The notes below the pieces were generated by a model. That model ran no database searches. It saw nothing but the letters and a program-made list of their open reading frames with translations, and was not told where the DNA came from. The position numbers were made by a program, and so were the translations under genes. A DNA stretch of 64,000 nucleotides from Desulfitobacterium metallireducens DSM 15288 (GTDB taxonomy: Bacteria > Bacillota > Desulfitobacteriia > Desulfitobacteriales > Desulfitobacteriaceae): NCBI RefSeq assembly GCF_000231405.2, contig NZ_CP007032.1:744001-808000 (forward strand). The letters run 5' to 3'. Shown here in pieces: positions 1 through 10,308 of this stretch. The number at the start of each line of letters is the position of its first letter. Within the stretch, counting starts at the first letter, position 1.

Positions 1-1008
1 GAGTATGATGGCCCGGTGCTTTATGCAGGGGATGCTATGAAGGGGTTAGAGCTTGCCAATCAATACGTGAAAGCAGGCTCTGTTATCAGTGGAAAGAGTG
101 GAGTAAGGACTGAAAGTAATTTATCTCAGGATGAAAAGAAAGCAAATTCTGATGAGCCAAAACAAGGTGCTGAATTACTTGAAAACCATCGCTCCTCCAT
201 TTCACTTGTATCTCCAGTCATCCCTCCTGATATCGAACGTCATGTTCTACGGGATTATCCAATAGGACAACTTTGGCCTTACATCAATCAGAAAATGCTC
301 TTAGGTAAACATCTCGGGATTAAAGGGGATGTTGAACAGCGGCTAGCTGAAGGTGATTCGCAGGTTGTTAAAGTTTACGAGACGGTAGAAAAGATCATTA
401 AGGAAGCTAAGGAAACGGGGAAGATCAAGGCGCAGGGTATTTATCAATTTTTTCCGGCTCAAGCGGCGGGTGATGAGATTCTCATTTATGATGCCTTGGA
501 TCAAAGCAAAGTCATCAAGCGTTTTCACTTTCCCCGTCAAGTTAAAGAACCGTATCTTTGCCTCGCTGATTTCCTCCAACCCGTATCAAGCGGAAAAATG
601 GATTATCTGGGGATGTTTGTAGTGACAGCAGGACAAGGGGTTCGGGAGGAAGCGCAACAGCTTAAGGAACAAGGAGCCTATCTGGAATCTTATGCTCTGC
701 AAGCTCTCGCCTTGGAATTAGCTGAAGGTTTCGCTGAACGGATCCACCATATGATGCGGGATGCTTGGGGAATCTCCGATCCGGTTGAGATGATGATGAA
801 AGAACGGCTAGCGGCGCGATACAGAGGCCTGCGTGTTTCCTTCGGATACCCTGCATGTCCAGCCCTTGAGGATCAGAAAAAATTATTTGGATTGATTAAG
901 CCTGAGGATATTGGAATTGAACTGACCGAAGGATTGATGATGGAGCCTGAAGCATCCGTTAGCGCACTTGTTTTTGCTCACCCTGAGGCTAAATATTTTG
1001 CAGTGTAA
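1..1008 (+). CDS. metH: Cobalamin-dependent methionine synthase, C-terminal part
   Basis: The open frame enters from the left edge, so only the C-terminal 335 residues are visible. The first ~25 residues (YDGPVLYAGDAMKGLELAN) match the end of a B12-binding domain. A charged low-complexity linker follows to about residue 70, then the AdoMet-dependent reactivation domain, recognised by RDYPIGQLWPYIN near its start, the FFPAQAAGDEI block and the RVSFGYPACP motif that binds AdoMet in the family. MetH transfers a methyl group from methyl-THF to homocysteine through cobalamin in the cytoplasm. The next gene, a homocysteine methyltransferase/methylene-THF reductase fusion, starts 17 bases later, so the two probably share a transcript. 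The cobalamin operon lies 20 kb downstream. Confidence 0.93.
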   Translation, partial: EYDGPVLYAGDAMKGLELANQYVKAGSVISGKSGVRTESNLSQDEKKANSDEPKQGAELLENHRSSISLVSPVIPPDIERHVLRDYPIGQLWPYINQKMLLGKHLGIKGDVEQRLAEGDSQVVKVYETVEKIIKEAKETGKIKAQGIYQFFPAQAAGDEILIYDALDQSKVIKRFHFPRQVKEPYLCLADFLQPVSSGKMDYLGMFVVTAGQGVREEAQQLKEQGAYLESYALQALALELAEGFAERIHHMMRDAWGISDPVEMMMKERLAARYRGLRVSFGYPACPALEDQKKLFGLIKPEDIGIELTEGLMMEPEASVSALVFAHPEAKYFAV

Positions 1009-1025
1009 GGAGACGCAAACCGGAT

Positions 1026-2969
1026 ATGACTTTTAATAATTTAAGAGAGCACCTGCAACAGCATGTCGTCATCGGCGATGGTGCAATGGCGACCCTCCTT
1101 TATCAGTTTGGTGTACCTGTGGGAAGCTGTTATGAAGAACTCAACCTAACCCATCCAGCCTTAATTCGTTCTGTTCATGAAGCCTATATTCGAGCGGGTG
1201 CTCAGTTGATCGAGACCAATACTTTTCGGGTTAATCGTGAGGTTTTGACCCGCTTTGGCTTAGAACAAAAAGTTGGCGAAATTAACCGGACCGCTGTTAA
1301 GGTCGCTCAAGAGGCTGTTGCAGTTGCAGAGAAAAATGCGTTTATTATCGGAAGCATGGGATCAATACTCGCCGGACGTGTCAGAACTGAGCCACTTGTC
1401 TCGTACCGTTCTCTGTATGAGGAGCAAGCGTCCGCTCTTCTCGAGAGTGGCGTGGATGGGATTATGCTGGAGACGTTCGAGGATTTAGAGGAGCTTTTGC
1501 TCGTTTTAGAGCTGATGCTATCCCTCACGGATCGTCCAATATTAGCTCACTTGGCGACCCCTCAGGTTGGAAGAACACGGGATGGGTATACAGTTACCCG
1601 GAGTTTTGAGCTTATGCGAAAGGCTGGGGCGGACGTTATTGGACTGAATTGCCGCTTAGGACCGACAGAAATGCTGCGGACCTTGGAGCAAACGCAAGTT
1701 CCTGAAGGTGCTCTTCTTTCTATTTTTCCAAACGCTGGACGTTCAGGGTTTGTGGAAGGGAAGCTTTCTTTTAAGTCTTCGCCAGAATACTTTGCAGATT
1801 ATGCATTACGGCTTCGAGATGAAGGTGTCAGGCTTATCGGTGGATGCTGCGGAACAACGCCAGATCATATTCGGGCTATTGCGCAAGCGCTGCAGGAGCT
1901 ATCTCCTATACAACGCGTAAATCCTGATCTTAAGGAGAACAATCAAGATAAGGAAAAAGATCAGGTTCGTTTCCATATTCAACCCCAAGCCCATGTTAAG
2001 GCCTATACTAAAGATCAAAGAACAATCATAGAAAGAGCTCAAGAAGAGCATACGGTGATTGTAGAATTTGACTCACCTAAAGGATTAAATACCGAGGATT
2101 TCTTTAATGGATGTCAGGCTTTAGATTCTGCGGGAGCGGCCGCAATTACTTTAGCCGATAATTCGTTAGCAAATGTACGGATGAGTAATCTCGCTTTAGG
2201 CGCGCTATTAAAGGAACGCTATGATATCGAGCCCTTGCTCCATGTCGCATGTCGGGATAGAAACTTAATTGGACAACAATCGCATTTGATGGGGTTACAT
2301 GCCTTGGGTATTCATCAGATTTTGGTGATTACTGGTGATCCCTCACGTTATGGTGACTTACCTGGAGCAAGCTCTGTTTTCGATTCAAATTCTTTTGAAC
2401 TTATTCGGATGACGAAACAATTGAATGAAGGTCTTTCTTTCTCAGGTCAGGCAATGAATCATTCGGCACAATTTATTGTAGGGACGGCATTTAATCCTTA
2501 TGTCCGCAATTTTGAAACGGCTATTCAACGCTTGGAGCGTAAAATAGAGGCTGGAGCAGACTTTGTTATGACTCAACCCGTCTATGATGGTGAGACACTT
2601 CAAAAGATTTATGAGGGGACAAAACATCTTCCAATTCCAGTATTTGTTGGGATTATGCCCTTAACTAGCCAGCGTAACGCTGAATTCTTACACAATGAGG
2701 TTCCTGGTATTTCACTTACCGAAGAGGCCTTACAGCGGATGAGTGGACTTAAAGGGGAAAAGGCCCGTCAAGAAGGAATTGCAATGAGCAAAGAACTACT
2801 TGATCAGGCCGTGAAGGTTTTTAACGGAATTTATTTGATTACGCCCTTTAACTATTATAAGATGACAGCGGAGCTGACGGAGTATGTACTGAATATTTGC
2901 GGTAATTCGAATGGAGAGAAGGTAGAATTTTATGACTCAGCCTGTCCAAACAAAAATCGTTCTTTCTGA
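1026..2969 (+). CDS. Bifunctional homocysteine S-methyltransferase / methylenetetrahydrofolate reductase
   Basis: A 647-residue fusion. The N-terminal half (about residues 1-290) is a BHMT/MmuM-type homocysteine S-methyltransferase; GLNCRLGP near residue 207 and GGCCGTTP near residue 272 carry the three zinc-binding cysteines of this family. After a linker (about 290-330) comes a MetF-type (beta/alpha)8 flavoprotein, with FIVGTAFNP and DFVMTQPVYD blocks. The same architecture occurs in Bacillus YitJ. It would make methyl-THF and methylate homocysteine, directly feeding or paralleling the upstream metH. Its 3' end overlaps lplA by 38 bases. The family assignment is firm; which methyl donor it uses is not visible. 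Confidence 0.93.
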   Translation: MTFNNLREHLQQHVVIGDGAMATLLYQFGVPVGSCYEELNLTHPALIRSVHEAYIRAGAQLIETNTFRVNREVLTRFGLEQKVGEINRTAVKVAQEAVAVAEKNAFIIGSMGSILAGRVRTEPLVSYRSLYEEQASALLESGVDGIMLETFEDLEELLLVLELMLSLTDRPILAHLATPQVGRTRDGYTVTRSFELMRKAGADVIGLNCRLGPTEMLRTLEQTQVPEGALLSIFPNAGRSGFVEGKLSFKSSPEYFADYALRLRDEGVRLIGGCCGTTPDHIRAIAQALQELSPIQRVNPDLKENNQDKEKDQVRFHIQPQAHVKAYTKDQRTIIERAQEEHTVIVEFDSPKGLNTEDFFNGCQALDSAGAAAITLADNSLANVRMSNLALGALLKERYDIEPLLHVACRDRNLIGQQSHLMGLHALGIHQILVITGDPSRYGDLPGASSVFDSNSFELIRMTKQLNEGLSFSGQAMNHSAQFIVGTAFNPYVRNFETAIQRLERKIEAGADFVMTQPVYDGETLQKIYEGTKHLPIPVFVGIMPLTSQRNAEFLHNEVPGISLTEEALQRMSGLKGEKARQEGIAMSKELLDQAVKVFNGIYLITPFNYYKMTAELTEYVLNICGNSNGEKVEFYDSACPNKNRSF

Positions 2970-3936
2970 CTCGTTTGACCCTTGGCATAATCTCGCACTC
3001 GAAGAGTTTCTTTTTCGCAATGTGGAGAAAAATCAGGTGATTCTTTATCTCTGGCAAAATCAAAATACGGTTGTGATCGGAAGAAACCAGAATGCATGGA
3101 AGGAATGTCGCTGTACAAAGCTGGAGGATGACGGGGGGAAACTCGCGCGTAGGCTTTCTGGTGGCGGAGCTGTCTTTCATGATTTAGGAAACCTAAATTT
3201 TACGTTTATTTTGGATCGCGCTCTGTACGATCTGAAGAAACAACTGCAGGTTATTCTTGAAGCGGTGAAGAAACTGGGAATTCATGCTGAATTTACAGGA
3301 CGAAATGACTTAACCGTAGATGGGAAAAAGTTTTCGGGAAATGCTTTCTATTTTGAAGGGGATAAGGCTTATCATCATGGGACGATTATGATCGATGTTG
3401 ATGTGCAGAAGGTCTCCGCTTATCTTCAAGTCTCTAAAGAAAAAATGGCTTCCAAAGGGGTTGATTCGGTTCGGTCTCGAGTCACGAATCTCCACAATTA
3501 TCGCCCGGAATTGACCATTGATGAAATGAAAGAGACGTTAAAACAAAGCTTTCAGGAACTTTATGGGGAAAGCCCGGAACCTGTCCTTATTAAAGAAAAT
3601 GATCATGACTTAAAAGAGCTTTATGCAAAATATTCTTCTTGGGATTGGCTCTATGGAAAGACGCCGCAATTTGATGTGGTCTTCGAAACCCGTTTCCCCT
3701 GGGGCGGGATTGATTTGGGGTTAACTCTGAATAAGGGGATAGTCACTGAGTCAAAGATTTATTCAGATGCAATGAACGCAAATCTCATTGAGCAGATTGC
3801 CTCATCTTTGATTGAACGTCCTCTTAAAAGTGAAAGCATAGGAAAAGGATTGGATGTTCTAGAAGTCAATGAAGAAGATAAACCCATTATTGAGGATATG
3901 AAAACTTGGCTTCAAACAAAAATAGCAGAAATTTGA
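2932..3936 (+). CDS. lplA: Lipoate-protein ligase A
   Basis: A 334-residue protein of the LplA/LipM fold. Near residues 67-79 the family motif ARRLSGGGAVFHD is intact, followed by NLNFTF, and the conserved lysine region GRNDLTVDGKKFSGNA supplies the lipoyl-AMP-binding lysine. The C-terminal accessory domain of bacterial LplA is present. It activates lipoate with ATP and attaches it to lipoyl domains such as GcvH. The ATG at 2932 lies inside the end of the preceding gene behind GGAGAGAAGG, so translation is probably coupled. The link to one-carbon metabolism (glycine cleavage GcvH feeding methylene-THF) is an inference from neighbours. A terminator follows at 3971. Confidence 0.92.
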   Translation: MTQPVQTKIVLSDSFDPWHNLALEEFLFRNVEKNQVILYLWQNQNTVVIGRNQNAWKECRCTKLEDDGGKLARRLSGGGAVFHDLGNLNFTFILDRALYDLKKQLQVILEAVKKLGIHAEFTGRNDLTVDGKKFSGNAFYFEGDKAYHHGTIMIDVDVQKVSAYLQVSKEKMASKGVDSVRSRVTNLHNYRPELTIDEMKETLKQSFQELYGESPEPVLIKENDHDLKELYAKYSSWDWLYGKTPQFDVVFETRFPWGGIDLGLTLNKGIVTESKIYSDAMNANLIEQIASSLIERPLKSESIGKGLDVLEVNEEDKPIIEDMKTWLQTKIAEI

Positions 3937-3970
3937 TTGGGCGATATAAATCGCCCTAAGTACTAATCAA

Positions 3971-4018
3971 CCCTGCTTCGGAAAAGGTTTTGAACTTTTT
4001 CTGAAGCAGGGCTTTCTT
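3971..4018. terminator. Bidirectional terminator between lplA and glpK
   Basis: The arms CCCTGCTTCGGAAAAG and CTTTTTCTGAAGCAGGG pair almost perfectly around a short loop and are followed by TTTCTT. It sits between two convergent genes and can serve both. A smaller hairpin (GGGCGATATAAATCGCCC) precedes it at about 3939-3957. Confidence 0.85.
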
Positions 4019-4032
4019 ATATAAAAATTTTC

Positions 4033-5532
<1,500 letters not shown>

Positions 5533-5570
5533 TTAACTCAAACGATAATAAGGATTTCATGAAGCCTTTT

Positions 5571-7382
5571 TTATATCTCTTCATCAAGTTCAATTCCTGC
5601 CATTTTAATAAGATAGAGAGCGTTTCTCGTCGTCGAAATTCCCGGTCGTAACTTATAATCAAAGTGGATCTCTTGATCCTGATAAAATTCACGGAAATTA
5701 TAGTTCTTCACTCGACCGTGGCTTTCTTTTTCGAGTTCTCCAAGCTCTAAATCATGGGTCGAAATAAGTCCAATTTCGCCATCTTTTTGCAATTGGTTAA
5801 TAAGGGCCTTAGCACCATAATGTCGATCATGGGAGTTCGTTCCTTTGAAGATTTCATCGAGGAGGAAGAAAACAGGTTTGTCCGTTTTGGCAGCTTCGAC
5901 AATTTGCTTGATTCGAAGAATTTCTGCATAAAAAGAGGAGATACTTTGTTCCAAATTATCACTGACACGCATACAGGTCCAAATATTCATCAGGGAACAG
6001 CTGAATGTCTTGGCACAGACGGGTGCGCCCGTATAAGCGAGAACGAGATTACTTCCTACTGTTCGCAGAAAGGTACTTTTCCCTGACATATTCGATCCTG
6101 TAATCAAAATAACACCTGAGGGTGATTTCATTTCAAAATCATTCGTCACTTTTTTCTGAGTGAGTAAAGGATGGCCCATTTTCTGAGCAGCTAGGCCATT
6201 TGATGAGAGTATTTCAGGCATGGCCCAGTCTGGATTGTCGAAGCGGATATTGGCAAGGCTGGAAAGAGCTTCGATCTCGGCAAGAACTTCTAGCCACTTT
6301 ATTAATAGCTTTCCGGATTCTTTTTTCCACTCTTCCAGGGCAATCATACACTGATAATCCCAGAGAGTTAGAATATTAACGATCAAGAAAATCGCATTTT
6401 CCCGATTGGAAATCCAATCCGCAATTTTGGAGAGTTTTTGAATTTGTTGATAAGCCGGTTGTCCTGATTTGTTACGGAGAATCTCTTGACGAACTTTAAG
6501 CCAAGGACTTGTGTAATTCTGGTCTTCGAGATGTTTTAGCATCTTTGTATAGGTTTTTATACTCGCTTCGTAACGGTAAACCGTCGATAGAACTTGAGCG
6601 CGTTCTGTTCCATAGACCTTAAGCAGAATATATTGAACAACGACTAACAGAGTGGGTATTTGCCAAGGTATCGCGAGCTGTAAGCCATAGAGTATGATCA
6701 TGAGAACGGTTACGAGGGGGAGAATTCGCATTCCCAATTTGACTAAAGGCTGTAGATAGGATTCATCAGACTCTTCTGCCCAGCGGATAAGCGCTTCAGT
6801 TGATTTCAGTTGATCGGAGATGAGTATGCCTTCTGACTCGAACCGTTGCCGCCAAGATAACTTCTGAGCTAACTCAATTATGGCTTTTTGTCTTGTTGTA
6901 ATTTCCGAAGGATCTTTAAGCGGTTCTTTGAGCACCTTGGCGAGTGTTTCACGACCACGAGGTGTTCGTGCTGAGTTGATCCACTGAAAGATTGAACCTT
7001 GGCCGAATAAATCTAGATCGGAACCATAGGGATGGTTCACATCCTTGAATTCAACACCAGAATCTTTAAATTTGACCCAATCGCCTGTTAAGCGGTCTTT
7101 GCCTTTACGATTGAGTTCGATTAAAATTTCCGAATACTTAAGCTGTATACGGACGCGTTTGTGTTGAATCGCAAGATAGATGAAAAGGATTATCGTGAGA
7201 AATCCCATGGCTATGCTCATAAAAGAATTAAAAGTTCGATAGAAAAAGAAAGCCAGAGCGAAGCCTAAGATAATAGTGATTAAACGATAGTTACTTAAAC
7301 GATTGGCTGTCTGTTGTTGCTTCTTATGAAGTTTCTCGAAAGATTGTTTTCTACGTGCATAGATTTTTTGGGGCTCTTTCAT
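5571..7382 (-). CDS. Membrane-anchored MutS-family ATPase
   Basis: A 603-residue MutS-like protein lacking the mismatch-binding domain I. Two hydrophobic segments lie near residues 33-50 and 55-70 and a further pair near 210-245, so it is probably membrane-associated. The lever/core region follows, then the MutS domain V ATPase: Walker A GSNMSGKST near residue 425, Walker B LLDEIFKGTN near 495 and the STHD motif. It resembles short MutS homologues of Firmicutes whose role is not settled; a role in mismatch repair should not be assumed. ATG follows GGAGGTAAAAG. MscS lies upstream in the same direction, separated by a terminator. Confidence 0.85.
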   Translation of the reverse strand: MKEPQKIYARRKQSFEKLHKKQQQTANRLSNYRLITIILGFALAFFFYRTFNSFMSIAMGFLTIILFIYLAIQHKRVRIQLKYSEILIELNRKGKDRLTGDWVKFKDSGVEFKDVNHPYGSDLDLFGQGSIFQWINSARTPRGRETLAKVLKEPLKDPSEITTRQKAIIELAQKLSWRQRFESEGILISDQLKSTEALIRWAEESDESYLQPLVKLGMRILPLVTVLMIILYGLQLAIPWQIPTLLVVVQYILLKVYGTERAQVLSTVYRYEASIKTYTKMLKHLEDQNYTSPWLKVRQEILRNKSGQPAYQQIQKLSKIADWISNRENAIFLIVNILTLWDYQCMIALEEWKKESGKLLIKWLEVLAEIEALSSLANIRFDNPDWAMPEILSSNGLAAQKMGHPLLTQKKVTNDFEMKSPSGVILITGSNMSGKSTFLRTVGSNLVLAYTGAPVCAKTFSCSLMNIWTCMRVSDNLEQSISSFYAEILRIKQIVEAAKTDKPVFFLLDEIFKGTNSHDRHYGAKALINQLQKDGEIGLISTHDLELGELEKESHGRVKNYNFREFYQDQEIHFDYKLRPGISTTRNALYLIKMAGIELDEEI

Positions 7383-7487
7383 CTTTTACCTCCAGATTAA
7401 TCTCACTGAGTTTAATTTTATGGCATTAATAGCCAAAAGGGAAGTCGTAGATGTGACAAACTTCTTGGTGTAGGAATATTAAATTAA

Positions 7488-7527
7488 AAAGCGCAGGATA
7501 ATTCTTATATGAATTATCCTGTGCTTT
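7488..7527 (-). terminator. Terminator of the mscS-like gene
   Basis: Perfect-to-near-perfect 17-base arms (AAAGCGCAGGATAATTC / GAATTATCCTGTGCTTT) with a six-base loop; reading leftward the stem is followed by TTTTTAATTT. It lies just after the stop codon of the leftward MscS gene. Confidence 0.85.
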
Positions 7528-7545
7528 CTCGAATGGAGCCATAAG

Positions 7546-8619
7546 TTATCTACAAGAATCATGTGTTTGAGAATCAAAATAGAGTGTTCTACTGGGAAAG
7601 GCTAGTGAAACTTCTTCCTCTTCGATGATCTCCATAATCTTGAAGTTGATATCTTCCTTTACCCTTAGATATTCTTCGTAAACCGTTGTTTTAGTGAAGA
7701 AATTGAGGAAAATGTCTAAGCTGCTCTCATTGTATTGATCAAAAGCAACGATAATTGTTTCCGGGTGAATATCCTCATGATTTTTTAATAAATCATTGAT
7801 CTTTCGGACGATTCGTTCTAATTTGTTTTTAGGGGTATCATAGGTTACACCTAACCTGAAGGAGATTTGTCGTTTTCCCATTTTACTCCAGTTTGTGATA
7901 GCTTGATTCGCTAAAGTGGCATTAGGAACGGTTACGAGGGCTTGAGCCGATGTCCTTACCTTGGTGCTTCGAAAGTTTATGTCTTCAACTGTTCCATCAA
8001 CACTTGGAGTCATAATCCAATCCCCAATCGAAAAGGGCTTTTCGGAGATAATCACAATTCCTCCGAATAAATTCGCAAGTGCGTCCTTTGCCGCTAAGGC
8101 GAAAGCAAGACCTCCCAGACCAAGACCGGCAACAAAACCATTAACATCGTAATCAAATTCTTTAGCGATTATACTAATGCTAATGGCAATTATAATAGCT
8201 TGAAGCGCTTTAGAAAGGAAAGGGATGAGGATTTGGTCGATTTTAAGGTCAAAGCGTTCATTCAATTTTGTAAAGATATGAGAAGAAACTGAAGACAGGT
8301 TAAAAAGTCCCCAAGAAATAAGAGCAATGATCGAAGATCTGATCAATTTTAAAATAATCGGGTCGGATTGATTAATAAAGGGGAAATAACCGAGGGCCAC
8401 GTAGAGCCCGATTATTACAAAGAGCCAGCGGGCAGGATGTTCAAAGGCAAGGCAGACGTAAGATAAAAAATCAGTTGGCGTTTTCTTGCTTAATTTTAAG
8501 ATGAGTTCAAAAATATCTTTAATAAAGATTTTCTTGAAAAATAGGAACAACAGGAAAATCCCTATAGAAATCCCTAGATTTTTGAGGGTTTCGTAAGAAG
8601 TAATATATTCCCAAGACAT
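7546..8619 (-). CDS. Small-conductance mechanosensitive channel (MscS family)
   Basis: A 357-residue MscS-type channel: four or five membrane helices in the first ~180 residues, the glycine/alanine-rich pore helix GFVAGLGLGGLAFALAAKD, then the beta domain (KPFSIGDWI, VEDINFRSTKVRT) and the cytoplasmic alpha/beta domain. It opens under membrane tension to release solutes on hypo-osmotic shock. The ATG follows AAAGGAGAAACGTTGA. It has its own terminator, so it is probably monocistronic. The short C-terminus ends soon after the alpha/beta domain. Confidence 0.92.
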   Translation of the reverse strand: MSWEYITSYETLKNLGISIGIFLLFLFFKKIFIKDIFELILKLSKKTPTDFLSYVCLAFEHPARWLFVIIGLYVALGYFPFINQSDPIILKLIRSSIIALISWGLFNLSSVSSHIFTKLNERFDLKIDQILIPFLSKALQAIIIAISISIIAKEFDYDVNGFVAGLGLGGLAFALAAKDALANLFGGIVIISEKPFSIGDWIMTPSVDGTVEDINFRSTKVRTSAQALVTVPNATLANQAITNWSKMGKRQISFRLGVTYDTPKNKLERIVRKINDLLKNHEDIHPETIIVAFDQYNESSLDIFLNFFTKTTVYEEYLRVKEDINFKIMEIIEEEEVSLAFPSRTLYFDSQTHDSCR

Positions 8620-8728
8620 TCAACGTTTCTCCTTTAATTACTCTGTTTCTTTTCATAATAACATAGATTATATGAAAAATAATAATGCTCTATTTTCCTC
8701 AAAAATAATTGAGAGTGAGATGGTAATT

Positions 8729-9337
8729 ATGGCAAACAGATTATTCAAAAATAAGGGATTGAGAAGGGTGATTGCTGGTTTGGTATTAAGTCTTCTTATC
8801 GGGTGTTCCCCATTCAGTTCGCCATCTCCAAATCCATCCTCAGAAACGGACTCGACTTCTCAATTATCCCAATCTCTATTACTCAATATGAGAAAATCAG
8901 CCGAACAAGGAAAAGTCATAAATAGCGATTTTGCGGTTAAGACAGCCGTACTTGAGGATGTTAAAAAGAAATGGGGCGAGCCAGACAAAACCGATTGGGT
9001 TCCGGCCGCTAAAGGGACTTATGTAACGTATTCAGATCAAGCCCTTGTCGTTGGTTTCAACAAAGGCATGCAAATCTTTGAAGTACGCTCCTTCGATCAG
9101 AAACTACAAAAGGTTTCTCTTGCTAAAACGAAAGAAGTTTATGGAGCTCCCGCTTACGATGTTAAATTGAACGGGGAAGAAATCATTGGGTATACTGCAG
9201 GTCAGGAATTTAAGATTGAGTTGGTATTTCCTGAACCGACCCATAATAATCCCAATCCACTACTGGATCACTATCTCGTTCTCTATCCGCAAGGGACGGT
9301 TAACTCGATGGCAAACGATCCGGGACGGCAATGGTGA
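8729..9337 (+). CDS. Lipoprotein, DUF4309/YjgB-like
   Basis: The frame is open from 8672, but the ATG at 8729 (MANRLFKNKG) follows GAGAGTGAG and gives a proper signal peptide with basic N-region, hydrophobic core and lipobox LLIGC at about residues 24-28, so it is the likely start. The mature part begins with a Ser/Pro/Asn-rich spacer, then a globular domain with WGEPDKTDWV and TYSDQALVVGF, features of the DUF4309 (YjgB) family of unknown function. It would be anchored on the outer face of the cell membrane. The family assignment is by eye and moderately sure. No terminator follows; a half copy of the accessory-region repeat lies 110 bases downstream. Confidence 0.75.
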   Translation: MANRLFKNKGLRRVIAGLVLSLLIGCSPFSSPSPNPSSETDSTSQLSQSLLLNMRKSAEQGKVINSDFAVKTAVLEDVKKKWGEPDKTDWVPAAKGTYVTYSDQALVVGFNKGMQIFEVRSFDQKLQKVSLAKTKEVYGAPAYDVKLNGEEIIGYTAGQEFKIELVFPEPTHNNPNPLLDHYLVLYPQGTVNSMANDPGRQW

Positions 9338-9446
9338 TGGTCTTAACTCATTTCTCCTTAAACAGCACAAATTAAATTCAAGACGGCGCACCTGAAATTG
9401 AGGTTATAATATGGGATAAAAGAAAATATCAAGATAGTTCGTAATT

Positions 9447-9461
9447 GTAGGATAATGGGAA
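9447..9461 (+). repeat. Half copy (right arm) of the accessory-region palindrome
   Basis: GTAGGATAATGGGAA matches exactly the right arm of the copies at 14930 and 18633. No convincing left arm precedes it. It lies 110 bases after the stop of the lipoprotein gene. The remaining 9338-9560 gap shows nothing else I can support. Confidence 0.6.
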
Positions 9462-9560
9462 CAATGTATCGCCACATTTTTATTACACTACACAAGAAAA
9501 GTATGCATTAACGTTCTGGATATTTACGAAACATTTCAATTACGCACGTTATAGGGCTTC

Positions 9561-10070
9561 TTAAACTTGCCTTGACTTAATATCGTTAAACCATTCAATC
9601 GTCTTTTTTGAATGTTCCTCAGGAATCTTATTCTTTACTTGCTCATGTAACCATCCTAAAGTCTTATTCTGTAGGTACTGTCTCATCTGGTCTTCTGCTT
9701 CTAGCATTACAACTTTTATCAAACAAGGACATTTTGTGTGTGTATCAGGTAAATTATCCTTATCTAATAAGAGCTCATTTTGCCTAATTTCCTTGCATTG
9801 AAACAATGGGGAACTACCCTCTACTGCTTCAACTATATCCCAAAATGTAATGTTTTCAGGATTACGAGCTAACGCATATCCTCCACTTACTCCTGAAATT
9901 GACTTGACAATGCCTGATTTTCTTAATTTTGTATATACTTTTGATAGATAACTTTCTGACACTCCTTGATATGTGGCTAAATCCTTAATTCCGATAGATT
10001 TTCCTGACGGCATATCTACCATATATAATAAACAATGCAATGCGTACTCAACACCGATAGAAAACTGCAA
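9561..10070 (-). CDS. Rrf2-family transcriptional regulator
   Basis: A 169-residue Rrf2 protein: an N-terminal winged helix (residues ~1-65; IGIKDLATYQGVSESYLSKVYTKLRKSGIV, then the wing GVSGGYALAR) and a C-terminal half with cysteines at FQCKE, TKCPC. Rrf2 proteins such as IscR, NsrR and CymR sense Fe-S clusters, NO or cysteine status; a cluster here is possible but only three cysteines are seen. The start is TTG at 10070, ten bases after GGGGAGG. It is divergent from a flavin-binding protein gene, and two related dyads lie between them, so it probably represses both itself and that gene. Confidence 0.9.
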   Translation of the reverse strand: MQFSIGVEYALHCLLYMVDMPSGKSIGIKDLATYQGVSESYLSKVYTKLRKSGIVKSISGVSGGYALARNPENITFWDIVEAVEGSSPLFQCKEIRQNELLLDKDNLPDTHTKCPCLIKVVMLEAEDQMRQYLQNKTLGWLHEQVKNKIPEEHSKKTIEWFNDIKSRQV

Positions 10071-10106
10071 TGAAAACCAACCTCCCCAAAATGATTTATA
10101 GAAATA

Positions 10107-10163
10107 ATAATATCAATTTAAATACCTATTTGGCAATATTATAGATATTATTTATCTATAATA
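10107..10163 (-). promoter_or_regulatory. Leftward promoter of the Rrf2 gene with abutting operator
   Basis: Reading leftward, TTGCCA (10136-10131), an 18-base spacer and TATTAT (10112-10107) form a plausible sigma-A promoter. Directly upstream of its -35 lies a perfect 11-base inverted repeat with a 5-base spacer (10137-10163; half site TATTATAGATA). The half-site core ATAGATA also makes up the second dyad at 10205. Confidence 0.6.
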
Positions 10164-10174
10164 TACTTTTGATA

Positions 10175-10202
10175 TTGACTTTTAAAAAGATTAAGGTATA
10201 AT
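10175..10202 (+). promoter_or_regulatory. Promoter of the flavin-binding protein gene
   Basis: TTGACT (10175-10180), a 16-base spacer and a perfect TATAAT (10197-10202) drive rightward transcription. The second Rrf2-type dyad begins three bases downstream of the -10 element. Confidence 0.8.
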
Positions 10203-10204
10203 CG

Positions 10205-10229
10205 ATCGTAGATAATAGTTATCTATGAT
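10205..10229. promoter_or_regulatory. Second Rrf2-type operator over the +1 region
   Basis: ATCGTAGATAA / TTATCTATGAT form an 11-base inverted repeat with one mismatch around TAG. It covers the expected transcription start of the rightward promoter, the position of a repressor site. It shares the TAGATA/TATCTA core with the dyad at 10137-10163. Confidence 0.65.
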
Positions 10230-10308
10230 ATACTTAAAAACATAATTTCTTTGCCCGAAGTCTTGAATAGATAACGTGTATCATTTAATACAAGGAGGAT
10301 ATTTAGAA

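Noticed and set aside
9447-9490. GTAG plus palindrome as a REP element
   Set aside because: GTAG precedes a small GATAAT/ATTATC stem only in the copy at 14956; the others do not keep it.
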